Shown: positions 1-8,013 of the stretch, one piece after another | Layout of the letters: every line of letters begins with the position of its first letter | How positions within the stretch are numbered: the stretch's first letter is position 1 | Source: Palsa-504 sp963835775 | GTDB taxonomy: Bacteria; Actinomycetota; Actinomycetes; Streptosporangiales; Streptosporangiaceae | Assembly: GCA_963835775.1 (NCBI GenBank) | Contig: CAWIHB010000024.1 | Span: 248,001 to 312,000, forward strand | Direction of reading: 5' to 3' | Length of the DNA: 64,000 nt | The notes under the pieces: generated by a model | The model's input: only the letters and a program-made list of their open reading frames with translations | The model's database searches: none | Told to the model about the DNA's origin: nothing | Translations under genes and position numbers: made by a program

Positions 1-335
1 AGCCAGCGGCGCTGCGCGGCGCCGTCGCCCGATTCGAGCAGGGCCGCGGCGGCGAGCACCACGGTGCCCAGGAACGGGCCGCAGAACAATGACCGGCCCA
101 TCTCCTGGGCCACGATGCCGAGCTCGGTAACGCCGGCGCCGGCGCCGCCATGCTCCTCCGGGATTGCCATGCCCAGCAGTCCCAGCTCATCGGCCATCCG
201 GTGCCACGCATCGGCGTCGTAACCGCGCTCGGTGGCCATCACCCGGCGCACTTCGGCCTCCGGCGAGGCCTTGTCCAGGAACTGGCGCACCATGCGCCGC
301 AGTTCCTCCTGCTCGGGGCTGAACGCGAAGTCCAT
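1..335 (-). CDS. acyl-CoA dehydrogenase, N-terminal part (runs off the window)
   Basis: This is the first 111 codons of an acyl-CoA dehydrogenase on the minus strand; the rest lies beyond base 1. The start ATG reads MDFAFSPEQEELRRMVRQFL, the typical helical N-terminal domain. It is followed by EEHGGAGAGVTELGIVAQEM, matching the family's EYGG-AG segment. It closely resembles the N-terminal half of the fused dehydrogenase at 5537-7924 and the protein at 59401-60507. The start lies one base after the stop of a 35-codon open frame and is last in the minus-strand operon 3193-1. The enzyme would alpha,beta-desaturate an acyl-CoA using FAD. The C-terminal catalytic region cannot be judged. Confidence 0.9.
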   Translation of the reverse strand, partial: MDFAFSPEQEELRRMVRQFLDKASPEAEVRRVMATERGYDADAWHRMADELGLLGMAIPEEHGGAGAGVTELGIVAQEMGRSLFCGPFLGTVVLAAAALLESGDGAAQRRW

Positions 336-336
336 G

Positions 337-444
337 TCAGCTGGCGAGCCGGGCGTGAACGTACCCGGACACGACTTCCCGGCCCGCCGCGTTCACCGCC
401 GACACCGAGAACTCGCCTACCGGCCCGTCGCGACGCCCGGCCAT
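337..444 (-). CDS. small open frame (35 aa) between thiolase and acyl-CoA dehydrogenase
   Basis: A 35-codon frame begins MAGRRDGPVGEFSVSAVNAA and ends ...VHARLAS. Its ATG follows the thiolase stop by one base (TGA-G-ATG), and its TGA is one base before the next gene's ATG. It therefore fills the gap exactly in a translational-coupling layout. No domain is recognised. It may be a genuine small protein, the tail of a lost gene, or chance in GC-rich DNA. The only support is the tight start/stop geometry. Confidence 0.3.
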   Translation of the reverse strand: MAGRRDGPVGEFSVSAVNAAGREVVSGYVHARLAS

Positions 445-445
445 C

Positions 446-1693
446 TCAGGCTCCCAGCCCTGCTGGCCCAGGGGGACGACCCCCCGGAACCCCCAGCCGG
501 GAGCCGACCACGGACACGAACGACACGCACTCCCCGGGGCCGCCGCCCAGGTTGTGGGTGAGCGCCAGCGAGCGCCCCTCGGCGATGGTGCGCACCGCGC
601 GCGGCGGCGGGGCCTCCCCGCGCAGCTGCAGCCACGCCTCGAACATCATCCGCAGCCCGGAGGCGCCGATCGGATGGCCGAACGCCTTCAGCCCGCCGTC
701 GGGGTTCACCGGCAGGTCGCCGTCCAGATCGAAGCGGCCGGACAGCACGTCCTTCCAGCCCTGCCCGCGCTCGGCGAACCCGAGGTCCTCCATCAGCACC
801 AGCTCGGTCGGGGTGAAGCAGTCGTGCACCTCGGCCAGGGCCAGCTCGGCGCGCGGATCGGTGATGCCCGCCTGCTGGTAGGCATCCCGGGCCGCCACGG
901 CCACCTCTGGGAACGTGGTGAAGTCGTAGTCCGTGCCGGACAGCCCGGAGGCCGGCCCAGCTACCAGGGACAGCGCCTTCACGTACAGCGGCCGGTCGGT
1001 GTAGCGGTGCGCGTCAGCGGCCCGGACCACGATCGCCGCCGCCGAGCCGTCCGAGACCCCGGAGCAGTCGAAGATGCCGAGCATCCCGGCCACCCGCGGC
1101 GATGCGGCGATGGTCTGAATGGCCACTTCCTTGCGGAACTGCGCGCGCGGGTTCTTCGCGCCGTTCTGGTGGTTCTTCCAGGCGATCCTGGTCAGCACGT
1201 CTTTCATCTCGGCCTCGTCGACGCCGTACTTCGCCGCATAGGCCGGGGCGAGCAGGCTGAAGTTGGCCGGGGCGGTGGTGTCGCCTTTCCCGTCGTCGCC
1301 GGCGCCGGGCGCGTTGGAGCCCACCAGCCCGGAGAAGCCGGAGTCCTTGAGCTTCTCCACGCCGATCGCCATGGCGCAGTCGTAAGCACCGCTGGCCACC
1401 GCGTAGCAGGCGTTGCGCAGCGACTCGGATCCGGTCGCGCACATGTTCTCCAGCCTGGTCACCGGCTTGTAGGGCAGCCGGAGGGGCCGGCTGAGGGTCA
1501 GCCCGGACACGCCCGAGCCCATCGTGCCCAGCCAGAAGGCGTCGATGCCGTCCAGCCCGATGCCGGCCGACGCGGCCGCCGCCGTGGCCGACTCGATCAG
1601 CAGGTCCTCGGTGGACTTGTCCCAGTGCTCGCCGAACGCGGTGCAGCCCATCCCCACGATGGCGACCTGGTCCCTGATGCCGTGTGACCCCAT
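446..1693 (-). CDS. SCP2/Ltp-type thiolase (acetyl-CoA acetyltransferase family)
   Basis: The 415-residue protein has a thiolase fold. The nucleophile Cys85 sits in LENMCATGSES. The GHPIGASGLRM loop with the catalytic His is near residue 340, and a C-terminal HNLGGGPGECVSF segment supplies the second Cys. All catalytic elements are therefore present, unlike the thiolase-like protein at 56863. The likely reaction is thiolytic cleavage of a 3-ketoacyl-CoA. It is the second gene of the operon 3193-1, downstream of an HMG-CoA-synthase-like/DUF35 fusion and upstream of an acyl-CoA dehydrogenase. The start ATG has GGAAGG upstream. The last 15 or so residues are Gly/Pro-rich and probably unstructured. 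Confidence 0.9.
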   Translation of the reverse strand: MGSHGIRDQVAIVGMGCTAFGEHWDKSTEDLLIESATAAAASAGIGLDGIDAFWLGTMGSGVSGLTLSRPLRLPYKPVTRLENMCATGSESLRNACYAVASGAYDCAMAIGVEKLKDSGFSGLVGSNAPGAGDDGKGDTTAPANFSLLAPAYAAKYGVDEAEMKDVLTRIAWKNHQNGAKNPRAQFRKEVAIQTIAASPRVAGMLGIFDCSGVSDGSAAAIVVRAADAHRYTDRPLYVKALSLVAGPASGLSGTDYDFTTFPEVAVAARDAYQQAGITDPRAELALAEVHDCFTPTELVLMEDLGFAERGQGWKDVLSGRFDLDGDLPVNPDGGLKAFGHPIGASGLRMMFEAWLQLRGEAPPPRAVRTIAEGRSLALTHNLGGGPGECVSFVSVVGSRLGVPGGRPPGPAGLGA

Positions 1694-1726
1694 TGCTCGT
1701 CCTTCCAGCTCGGGCTGTGCTTAGGT

Positions 1727-3193
1727 TCACTCACCGGCGCGATCGCGGATCGGCCGCGCCTTCCAGAAGTAGTTGTGCACGCCGGCCGCGGTCGCCAGCC
1801 GCCGGAAGGTCATCTCGGCCCGCAGGCCGATGCGGACCTCGTCCTCGGCGGCATCGGTGAGCTGGCAGCGCATCCGGCCGCCGCCGTCGAAGTCGAGGAC
1901 CACCATGAGCATCGGCGGGCTCGGCGTGTAGGCCAGCCGGTCCACGGTGTAGGCGGCCACCGTCGCGGGCACGTCGGCCAGCGGCTCGGCGCCCATCTCG
2001 TCCACCGCGTGGCACTGCTGGCAAACCCGGTCCGGCGGCAGGCTGCGCGTGCCGCAGCGGGTGCACTTCACCGCGACCAGGCCGAACTTCCAGTCTGCCC
2101 GGCGCTGCGCGGGCGGGGCGGCGACCGGGTCCGGATCGGGCCGGCGGGGTGGCTCGCGGTCCAGGAACCCGCGCCAGGACAGGAAGGCGGCGTAGTCGAG
2201 CGCGGTGCTGCCCGCCGCGATCTGCGCGGCGACCGGCCGCCGCTGGCGGCGGGTGGGCAGCGCCTGCGTGGTGCGCAGCGCCAGCGCCGTGGCACCGTCG
2301 GCCAGCACCACCAGCAGCACCGTCTCGTCCGGCCCGGCCCGGTCCAGGACGTCGGCCAGCAGGATGCCCGGCTGCGCGGCGCCCGCGTTGCCGATGCGGT
2401 CCGCGAGATGGCCGGCGACCGCCTCGGCCGCCACTCCCGCGGCGCGGATGGTGCGGCTCACCGCCCGGGCGTGCAACCCGGCCACGATGAGGTGATCCAC
2501 CTGCCCGGGGGTCAGCCCCGCCTGCTTCAGCGCGTCCGCCATCGCCGCCTCGGCCAGCGGCCCGTACGCCTGCTCGCCGAAGCGCTCCTCCCATACCCGT
2601 GCGGCGGCGGCGCCGGGCGCCCGCCACCGGTCGAGGAACTCGGCCGTGGCGCAGCCCTGCCCGATGATCTCGGCCAGCACCGGCAGTTCTGGCCGGGGGG
2701 GACCGACTCCGCCGGCCGAGCCCGCGTCACCGCCGAACACGAATGCGGCCGCGCCGTCGCCGCCGTCCCGCTCGTCCGCGCCGCCCGGCAGCCCGGTGCG
2801 GATATCGCTGAGCACCGCCATGGCGGGCACCGGCGACTGGGCGGCGGTGACCAGGGCGCCCACGCCCGAGCGCACCGCGCCGGCCATGTCCACCGCGAGC
2901 GCCTCGGCGGGCAGTCGCAGCGCCGCGTGCACCGCCGTGGCGTTGGTCTTGTCCGCGTAAGCCGGCCAGGTGGTGGCGAAAAAAAGCTGCCGCACCGCCT
3001 CCCAGCCCGGGCCGCAGTCCCCCCGGGCCAGCGCGGCCCGGCCCGCCTCGACCGCCATCGACGTGGTGTCCTCGTCGTAGCCGGCCACCGAGCGGGTACC
3101 GCGGCCTCCGCCGCTGCCGAGCACTCCGGCGATCCGGCTGCGCTCCAGCCGGTAGTACGGAATGTAGGCGCCGTAGCCGACCAGGCCTCCCAT
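1727..3193 (-). CDS. HMG-CoA-synthase-like condensing-enzyme fold fused to a DUF35 zinc-ribbon/OB-fold domain
   Basis: Starting at the ATG with GGGGAG upstream gives 488 residues beginning MGGLVGYGAYIPYYRLER. Residues 1-350 resemble the thiolase-like HMG-CoA synthase family. Where a catalytic Cys is expected the sequence reads AVDMAGAVRSGVGAL, so the nucleophile appears absent. Residues 370-488 are a DUF35 domain: a zinc ribbon (CTRCG...CQQCH) followed by an OB fold ending VHNYFWKARPI. DUF35 partners bind acyl-CoA and stabilise thiolase-like enzymes, and the next gene is a complete thiolase, so a complex is plausible. An upstream in-frame extension to 3337 is open but crosses the divergent promoter, so I reject it. 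Confidence 0.85.
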   Translation of the reverse strand: MGGLVGYGAYIPYYRLERSRIAGVLGSGGGRGTRSVAGYDEDTTSMAVEAGRAALARGDCGPGWEAVRQLFFATTWPAYADKTNATAVHAALRLPAEALAVDMAGAVRSGVGALVTAAQSPVPAMAVLSDIRTGLPGGADERDGGDGAAAFVFGGDAGSAGGVGPPRPELPVLAEIIGQGCATAEFLDRWRAPGAAAARVWEERFGEQAYGPLAEAAMADALKQAGLTPGQVDHLIVAGLHARAVSRTIRAAGVAAEAVAGHLADRIGNAGAAQPGILLADVLDRAGPDETVLLVVLADGATALALRTTQALPTRRQRRPVAAQIAAGSTALDYAAFLSWRGFLDREPPRRPDPDPVAAPPAQRRADWKFGLVAVKCTRCGTRSLPPDRVCQQCHAVDEMGAEPLADVPATVAAYTVDRLAYTPSPPMLMVVLDFDGGGRMRCQLTDAAEDEVRIGLRAEMTFRRLATAAGVHNYFWKARPIRDRAGE

Positions 3194-3204
3194 GGCACTC
3201 CCCA

Positions 3205-3256
3205 AGGTATTCCGATAGATGAGTAAAAATAGATTACCTGTTATACTAATTAAGCG
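3205..3256. promoter_or_regulatory. AT-rich divergent promoter block A
   Basis: A block of about 50 bp, sharply AT-rich against the surrounding DNA, lies between the divergent starts at 3193 (-) and 3339 (+). It contains TATACT at 3242-3247 as a candidate -10, and the word GTTATACTA at 3240-3248, which recurs in block B (7937-7980). An AGATGAGTAA stretch resembles the shared word of the other catabolic promoters. The promoter role is inferred from position and composition. Confidence 0.5.
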
Positions 3257-3325
3257 CCAGTCCGCCAGCACAGAGTCCGCCAGCACAAAGTCCACCAGTA
3301 CAAGGACTCCAGTACAGGGAGTCCA
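3256..3325. repeat. degenerate 15-bp tandem repeat in the leader of the 3339 gene
   Basis: About four to five imperfect copies of a 15-bp unit of the form agtccgccagcaca lie between the promoter block and the GTG start at 3339. The region is open in frame with the gene and would encode a Ser/Thr-rich extension. The better ribosome binding site lies after the repeat, so it is probably untranslated leader. Confidence 0.5.
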
Positions 3326-3338
3326 GCCAGGGAGCATC

Positions 3339-4559
3339 GTGGACGTCAGCTATCCACCCGAGGTGGAGTCCTTCCGCGCCGAGGTGCGGACCACGCTGGC
3401 CACCGAACTGCCGCCCGGCTGGCCGGGCATCGGGGCCATCGCCGCGCGCGCGGAGGCGGAAGAGTTCGCCGCGCGCTGGCGGCAGGCGCTGCACCGCCGC
3501 GGCCTGCTCGGCATCACCTGGCCCCAGGAGTACGGCGGACGCGGGCTGTCCCGGCTGCACCAGGTGGTGCTGATGGAGGAACTGGTCCGGGCCGGGGTCC
3601 CGTTCGGTGAGCACACCGACCTGTTCGGCATCAAGATGCTCGGCAGCACGTTGCTGCGGTTCGGCACGCCGGAGCAGAAGGCCAGGTTCCTGCCCCGCAT
3701 CCTGTCCGGCGAGGACCGCTGGTGCCAGGGCTTCTCCGAGCCGGGCGCGGGCTCGGACCTCGCCTCGCTCGCCACCCGTGCCACTCTGGACAGTGCCAAC
3801 TGGGTCATCGACGGGCAGAAGATCTGGACCTCCCAGGCGCACCGCGCCAACTGGATCTTCCTGCTGGCCCGGACCGACCCGCGGGCCGGCGGCCACCGGG
3901 GCATCTCCTTCCTGCTCTGCCCGCTGGACCAGCCCGGCGTCGAGATCAGGCCGATCCGCCAGGCCACCGGGGACAGCGACTTCAACGAGGTGTTCTTCAC
4001 CGGCGCCCGGACCCCCGCCGATCTGGTCGTCGGAGCGCCGGGGGAGGGCTGGCCGGTGGCCATGACCCTGCTCGGCCACGAGCGGGGCGAGGAGGCCGCC
4101 ACCAACCCCATCTTGTTCAAGGTCGAGCTCGACCGGCTGCTAGCGCTGGCCGCCGAGCGCGGCCGGGACCGCGACCCGCTGATCAGGCAGCGGCTGGCCT
4201 GGTGCTACGCCCGGGTGGAGATCATGCGTTACCTCGGCTACCGGATCCTGACCCAGGTCAAGCACGGAACCGATCTGGGCGCCGCGGCCTCGGTCGCGAA
4301 ACTGTACTGGAGCGAGTACCACGTCGCCGCGACCGAGCTCGCGCTGGACATCGAGGGCCTGGATGGGCTGGTGCCGCAGGGCCGCGGCCCGCTGCGGGCG
4401 GTGCGCACCGATGACCCGGGCGCCCCCAACTCCTCCGGCTCCTGGCTGGGTGCCTTCATGAACGCCCGGGCCGGGACAATCTACGCCGGCACGTCGGAAG
4501 TGCAGCGCAACATCCTCGCCGAGACGGTGCTCGGCCTGCCCAGGGAGAAACGTCAGTGA
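3339..4559 (+). CDS. acyl-CoA dehydrogenase
   Basis: I chose the GTG at 3339 (VDVSYPPEVESFRAEVRTTL) because GGGAG lies just upstream and the family N-terminus begins here. An in-frame ATG at 3219 would add a repeat-encoded Ser/Thr tail. The 406-residue protein has the family signature FSEPGAGSDLAS near residue 140 and ends TIYAGTSEVQRNILAETVLG. The position just before GTS, where medium-chain enzymes carry the catalytic Glu, is Ala, so any catalytic base must lie elsewhere, as in some FadE-type enzymes. It overlaps the next SDR gene by four bases and is divergent from the condensing-enzyme gene at 3193. Confidence 0.88.
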   Translation: MDVSYPPEVESFRAEVRTTLATELPPGWPGIGAIAARAEAEEFAARWRQALHRRGLLGITWPQEYGGRGLSRLHQVVLMEELVRAGVPFGEHTDLFGIKMLGSTLLRFGTPEQKARFLPRILSGEDRWCQGFSEPGAGSDLASLATRATLDSANWVIDGQKIWTSQAHRANWIFLLARTDPRAGGHRGISFLLCPLDQPGVEIRPIRQATGDSDFNEVFFTGARTPADLVVGAPGEGWPVAMTLLGHERGEEAATNPILFKVELDRLLALAAERGRDRDPLIRQRLAWCYARVEIMRYLGYRILTQVKHGTDLGAAASVAKLYWSEYHVAATELALDIEGLDGLVPQGRGPLRAVRTDDPGAPNSSGSWLGAFMNARAGTIYAGTSEVQRNILAETVLGLPREKRQ

Positions 4560-5326
4560 GCCGTAGCGAGTTCGGCGGCCGGGTGGCCCTGGTGACGGCG
4601 GCCGCGGGCCGGGGCATCGGGCAGGCGGTGGCGCGGCGCCTGGCGGCCGGCGGCGCCGCCGTGGCCGTGACCGACATCCACCCGGGCCGGACCGAGAAGG
4701 TGACCGCCGCGATCGCCGCCGATTACCCGGCGGCCACCGTGGCGGGCTACCCCCTGGACGCCGGCGACCGGGACCAGATCGACCGGGTCGTCGATGCCGT
4801 AACCGCCGGGCTCGGCCCGGTGCAGATCCTGGTCAACAACGCGGCGCTGAACGTCGTCGGCAGCATCTTCGGCTATGATCCGGCCGACTGGGACCGCGTG
4901 GTCCGGGTCAACCTCACCGGCGCGTGGTACCTGTGCCACCGCACGATGCCGCTGATGCGCGAGGCCGGCGGCGGGGTGATCGTGAACGTGGGCAGCTACG
5001 CGCCGGATGTCGGCGGCGGCGGCATCGAGGCGCCGTACGCGGCCACCAAGGGCGGCCTGTCCGCGCTGACCCGCGGCCTGGCCCATGAGGGCGGCCCGCA
5101 CCGGATCCGTGCCGTCTACCTGTCCATGGGGGTGGTCAAGGGCACCAAGTTCGCCGAGGACCACGCCGAACTGCTGGCCGGGATGCCGGGCATCACCGGC
5201 CCGCTCGGCGACCTCCCCGGCCCGGCCGACATCGCCGAGGCGGTGGCCTTCCTCGCCTCCGACCGCGCCGCCTACATCACCGGCGAAACCCTCAACGTCG
5301 CCGCCGGCGCCTACATGCGCAACTGA
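4556..5326 (+). CDS. short-chain dehydrogenase/reductase (SDR)
   Basis: A 256-residue classical SDR starts at a GTG overlapping the dehydrogenase stop. The NAD(P)-binding loop is TAAAGRGIG (residues 14-22), a variant of TGxxxGxG. NNA, a Ser region and the catalytic YAATKGG follow, and the C-terminus is YITGETLNVAAGAYMRN. Co-transcription with the acyl-CoA dehydrogenase suggests oxidation of a 3-hydroxyacyl-CoA or related alcohol. Part of its sequence (5061-5116) recurs as an isolated fragment downstream at 5405-5460. Confidence 0.88.
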   Translation: MSRSEFGGRVALVTAAAGRGIGQAVARRLAAGGAAVAVTDIHPGRTEKVTAAIAADYPAATVAGYPLDAGDRDQIDRVVDAVTAGLGPVQILVNNAALNVVGSIFGYDPADWDRVVRVNLTGAWYLCHRTMPLMREAGGGVIVNVGSYAPDVGGGGIEAPYAATKGGLSALTRGLAHEGGPHRIRAVYLSMGVVKGTKFAEDHAELLAGMPGITGPLGDLPGPADIAEAVAFLASDRAAYITGETLNVAAGAYMRN

Positions 5327-5404
5327 CCGCCCGATCTCCGCCTCAGCCGACCCGGGCTACCCGCAGGGCTGCCTGGTTGTGACGGGCCTGGCCGGACGCC
5401 CGTC

Positions 5405-5460
5405 CCGCGCTGACCCGCGGCCTGGCCCGCGAGGGCGGCCCGCGCCGGATCCGCGCGGCT
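5405..5460 (+). pseudogene. orphan fragment of an SDR gene (duplicate of 5061-5116)
   Basis: These 56 bases match the segment of the neighbouring SDR gene around the residues after the YxxxK motif. The first 24 bases are identical and only about seven differ overall. They translate to ALTRGLAREGGPRRIRA with no start, no motif and no continuation. This looks like the relic of a second, closely related SDR copy or a local duplication. Confidence 0.6.
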
Positions 5461-5471
5461 ATAGGGGTCGG

Positions 5472-5534
5472 TCAGCGTTCGTAGTGGTACCGGCATGCGG
5501 CTATGCGGATCTCGTCATCGATGACCTCGACCAT
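5472..5534 (-). CDS. tiny open frame (20 aa) just after the fused dehydrogenase stop
   Basis: The frame MVEVIDDEIRIAACRYHYER begins two bases after the stop of the fused acyl-CoA dehydrogenase and ends at TGA. It is charged and unlike the Ala/Gly/Pro-rich translations of random GC-rich frames. No family is recognised. It may be a real micro-protein or the tail of a lost gene. Confidence 0.22.
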   Translation of the reverse strand: MVEVIDDEIRIAACRYHYER

Positions 5535-5536
5535 GG

Positions 5537-7924
5537 TCAGCTGGCGGCCGGGCGCGGTTCCCTGGGCAGGCCGAGGATGCGCTCGCCGATGATGTTCCGC
5601 TGGATCTGGCTGCTCCCGCCGTAGATCGTCTCGGCCCGCGACAGCAGGAACGCGCGCTGCAGCGGCTCGAGGGCATAGCCGTCACCGGTCACGGAGGCGT
5701 CCTCGGCGAGCAGCTCGGTGGCCAGCTCCAGCAGCCGCTGATGCTGGACCGAGGCGTACAGCTTGGCCGCGGCCGCCTGCGCGCCCGGGGCCCGGCCCGC
5801 GACCAGCTCGCCGATCGTGCGCAGCGCGGTGACGCGCATCAGCCGGACCGCGATCCACGCGTCCACCAGCCGGTGCGCGAGCCCGCCCGCCCCGGCGAGG
5901 TCCGCGGCGGCGGCCCGGTCCCTGGCCAGTTGCAGCACGTGCTCCGCCTCCCGCTCGAACCCGAGCTGCTGCGGCATGAGCAGGGTGCCGCGCTCCACGC
6001 CGAGCGCCGCCATGGCCACCTTCCACCCGTCGCCCGGCGCGCCGACGATCAGGTCTGCGGAGGTCCGGGCAGAGTCGAAGAAGACCTCGCAGAACTCGCC
6101 TTCGCCGAGCATGTTGGTGATCGGCCGGACCTGCACGCCGTCCTGGTGGGCGGGCACCAGCAGCACGGACAGCCCGCGATGCCGGGACGCGGCCGGGTCG
6201 GTCCGGCACAGCACGTACAGCCAGTCCGCGGACGCGCCGAAGGTCATCCAGACCTTCTGCCCGTCGATCACCCACTCACCCCCACCCGCCTCCCCATCCC
6301 CCTTCACCAGCCGCGCCCTGGTGCGCACCGAGGCCAGGTCGGACCCGGCGTCCGGCTCGCTGAAGCCCTGGCCCCAGAACTCCTCGGCGGCCAGGATCTT
6401 CGGCAGGAACCTGGCCTTCTGCTCCGGCGTGCCGAACATCAGCAGAGTCGGGCCGAACAGGTCCTGCCCCTGGACGCCGAGGCGGTATGGCGCCTGCGCG
6501 CGGGCGTAGAGGTACTCGAAGATGATCGCCTGCGCCAGGGTCGCGCCGCGCCCGCCGTACTCCGGCGGCCAGGTGAGCCCCAGCCAGCGGCCGGCCGACA
6601 GCTCCTGCTCCCAGCGCAGCCTTACGTCCCAGCCGGCCGAGTCGTCGGGGCCGCCCACCCCGCGGTGCGCCGCGAACTCCCCGGTCAGGTGCTCGTCCAG
6701 CCAGCGCCGTACCTCATCGGCGAACGGCCGGTCTTCGGGGCGGATCTCGATATCAGTATCTTCCGCTCGCCTCCGGGGCGCTCTAAGGCGCCCCTCCGGC
6801 TGGCTCGAAACCAATCCCAACCGCAACGCGAGCAGGTCCCGGTGGTGCCCGGGAGTACCGAACATGGCCTCGCTGGCCTTGGCCCGCTTGAAGTACAGGT
6901 GGGCCGGATGCTCCCAGGTGAAGCCGATGCCGCCGTGCACCTGGATGTTCTCGCCCGCGATCCGGCAGTACGCCGCCGAGCAGTACGCCTTGGCCACGCT
7001 GGCCGCCAGCGGCACGTCGTCGCGGCCGGCGGCCAGCGCCCACAGGCCGTGATAGGCGGCCGAGCGGGCCGCTTCCGCCTCGGTCAGCATGTCCGCGCAC
7101 ATGTGCTTAATGGCCTGGAACGAGCCGATCGGCCGCCCGAACTGGACCCGCGTGCCGGCGTACCCGGCGGCCATGTCCACGGCCCGGGAGGCGCCGCCGA
7201 CCTGCTCGGCGGCCAGCAGGATGGCGGCGACCTGCAGGACCCGGCGGAGCACCCGCCAGCCGTCGCCTTCGTCGCCGATCAGCCGGGCCGGTGCCCCGGT
7301 GAACTCCAGGTGCGCCTGCTTGCGGGTCTGGTCGAGCGTCTGGACCGGCACCCGCCGCAGGCCCGGCGCCGCGCCGTCGACCGCGAACAGGCTTACGCCG
7401 GCCGGCGTGCGGGCGCCGACCATGATCAGGCCGGCGATATGACCGTCAACCACGAACCGCTTGCTGCCCTCCAGCACCCACCCCGATCCGCTCCGGCTGG
7501 CCTGCGTCCTTACGCCTGCCTCGTCCCACCGGCCCGGCTGCTCGAGCAGGGCCAGCGTGCCGATGGTCCGGCCGGCGGCCAGCCCCGGCAGCAGGTCCTT
7601 CCTGGCCGCCTCGTCGGTGCAGCGCAGCAGCGCCTCGGTGGCCAGTGCCACGCTGGACAGGTACGGCGCGCACAGCAGCGCCCGGCCCATCTCCTCGAAG
7701 ACGATGCCAAGCTCGAGGTAGCCGAACCCGGCCCCGCCGTACTCCTCGGGAACGGCCATGCCCTGCAGCCCGAGCTGGTCGCTCATCTGCTGCCAGACCG
7801 CGGGCTCGTAGCCGCCGGGCGTGGCCATCAGCCGGCGCACGGTCTCCTCCGCTGACTTGCGGGCCAGAAAGTCGCGTACCCCGGCTCGCAGCTCCAGCTG
7901 CTCGTCCGTGAAGAGGAATTTCAT
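5537..7924 (-). CDS. two-domain acyl-CoA dehydrogenase (tandem fusion, FadE34-like architecture)
   Basis: The 795-residue protein is two complete acyl-CoA dehydrogenase domains in tandem. Residues 1-372 start MKFLFTDEQLELRAGVRDFL and include NIQVHGGIGFTWEHPAHLYF, resembling the 59401 protein. Residues 395-795 have FSEPDAGSDLASVR and end IYGGSSQIQRNIIGERILGL, resembling the 3339 protein. Actinobacterial sterol-side-chain enzymes are often heteromers of two such unlike subunits, and FadE34 is a known natural fusion. The linker QPEGRLRAPRRRAEDTD is encoded by a GC-rich element that also occurs as noncoding spacer at 59357-59390. The gene stands alone, divergent from the MaoC-fold gene. Confidence 0.92.
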   Translation of the reverse strand: MKFLFTDEQLELRAGVRDFLARKSAEETVRRLMATPGGYEPAVWQQMSDQLGLQGMAVPEEYGGAGFGYLELGIVFEEMGRALLCAPYLSSVALATEALLRCTDEAARKDLLPGLAAGRTIGTLALLEQPGRWDEAGVRTQASRSGSGWVLEGSKRFVVDGHIAGLIMVGARTPAGVSLFAVDGAAPGLRRVPVQTLDQTRKQAHLEFTGAPARLIGDEGDGWRVLRRVLQVAAILLAAEQVGGASRAVDMAAGYAGTRVQFGRPIGSFQAIKHMCADMLTEAEAARSAAYHGLWALAAGRDDVPLAASVAKAYCSAAYCRIAGENIQVHGGIGFTWEHPAHLYFKRAKASEAMFGTPGHHRDLLALRLGLVSSQPEGRLRAPRRRAEDTDIEIRPEDRPFADEVRRWLDEHLTGEFAAHRGVGGPDDSAGWDVRLRWEQELSAGRWLGLTWPPEYGGRGATLAQAIIFEYLYARAQAPYRLGVQGQDLFGPTLLMFGTPEQKARFLPKILAAEEFWGQGFSEPDAGSDLASVRTRARLVKGDGEAGGGEWVIDGQKVWMTFGASADWLYVLCRTDPAASRHRGLSVLLVPAHQDGVQVRPITNMLGEGEFCEVFFDSARTSADLIVGAPGDGWKVAMAALGVERGTLLMPQQLGFEREAEHVLQLARDRAAAADLAGAGGLAHRLVDAWIAVRLMRVTALRTIGELVAGRAPGAQAAAAKLYASVQHQRLLELATELLAEDASVTGDGYALEPLQRAFLLSRAETIYGGSSQIQRNIIGERILGLPREPRPAAS
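6766..6799 (-). repeat. GC-rich repeat element inside the linker of the fused dehydrogenase
   Basis: On the minus strand this stretch reads GGGCGCCTTAGAGCGCCCCG followed by GAGGCGAGCGGAAG. The segment at 59357-59390 on the plus strand differs at only two positions. There it is noncoding spacer upstream of an acyl-CoA dehydrogenase start. Here it is read through and encodes the interdomain linker. Confidence 0.75.
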
Positions 7925-7936
7925 CCGCCCTCCAGG

Positions 7937-7980
7937 ATTACAGTAAAATAATACAACTAGTTATACTATCTCAGATAACC
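7937..7980. promoter_or_regulatory. AT-rich divergent promoter block B
   Basis: This AT-rich block lies between the divergent starts at 7924 (-) and 8014 (+). It contains TATACT (7962-7967) as a candidate -10 for the plus gene and TATTAT on the minus strand. A near-perfect palindrome is centred on AACTAGTT (7955-7962). It shares GTTATACTA with block A. Confidence 0.5.
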
Positions 7981-8013
7981 CGTGATGTCCCGGCTGAGCT
8001 CAGGAGCGGCACC

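Noticed and set aside
5741..7855. 704-codon plus-strand frame opposite the fused dehydrogenase
   Set aside because: It has no domain similarity and is Arg/Gly/Pro/His-biased. It is a shadow of the well-supported minus-strand gene.
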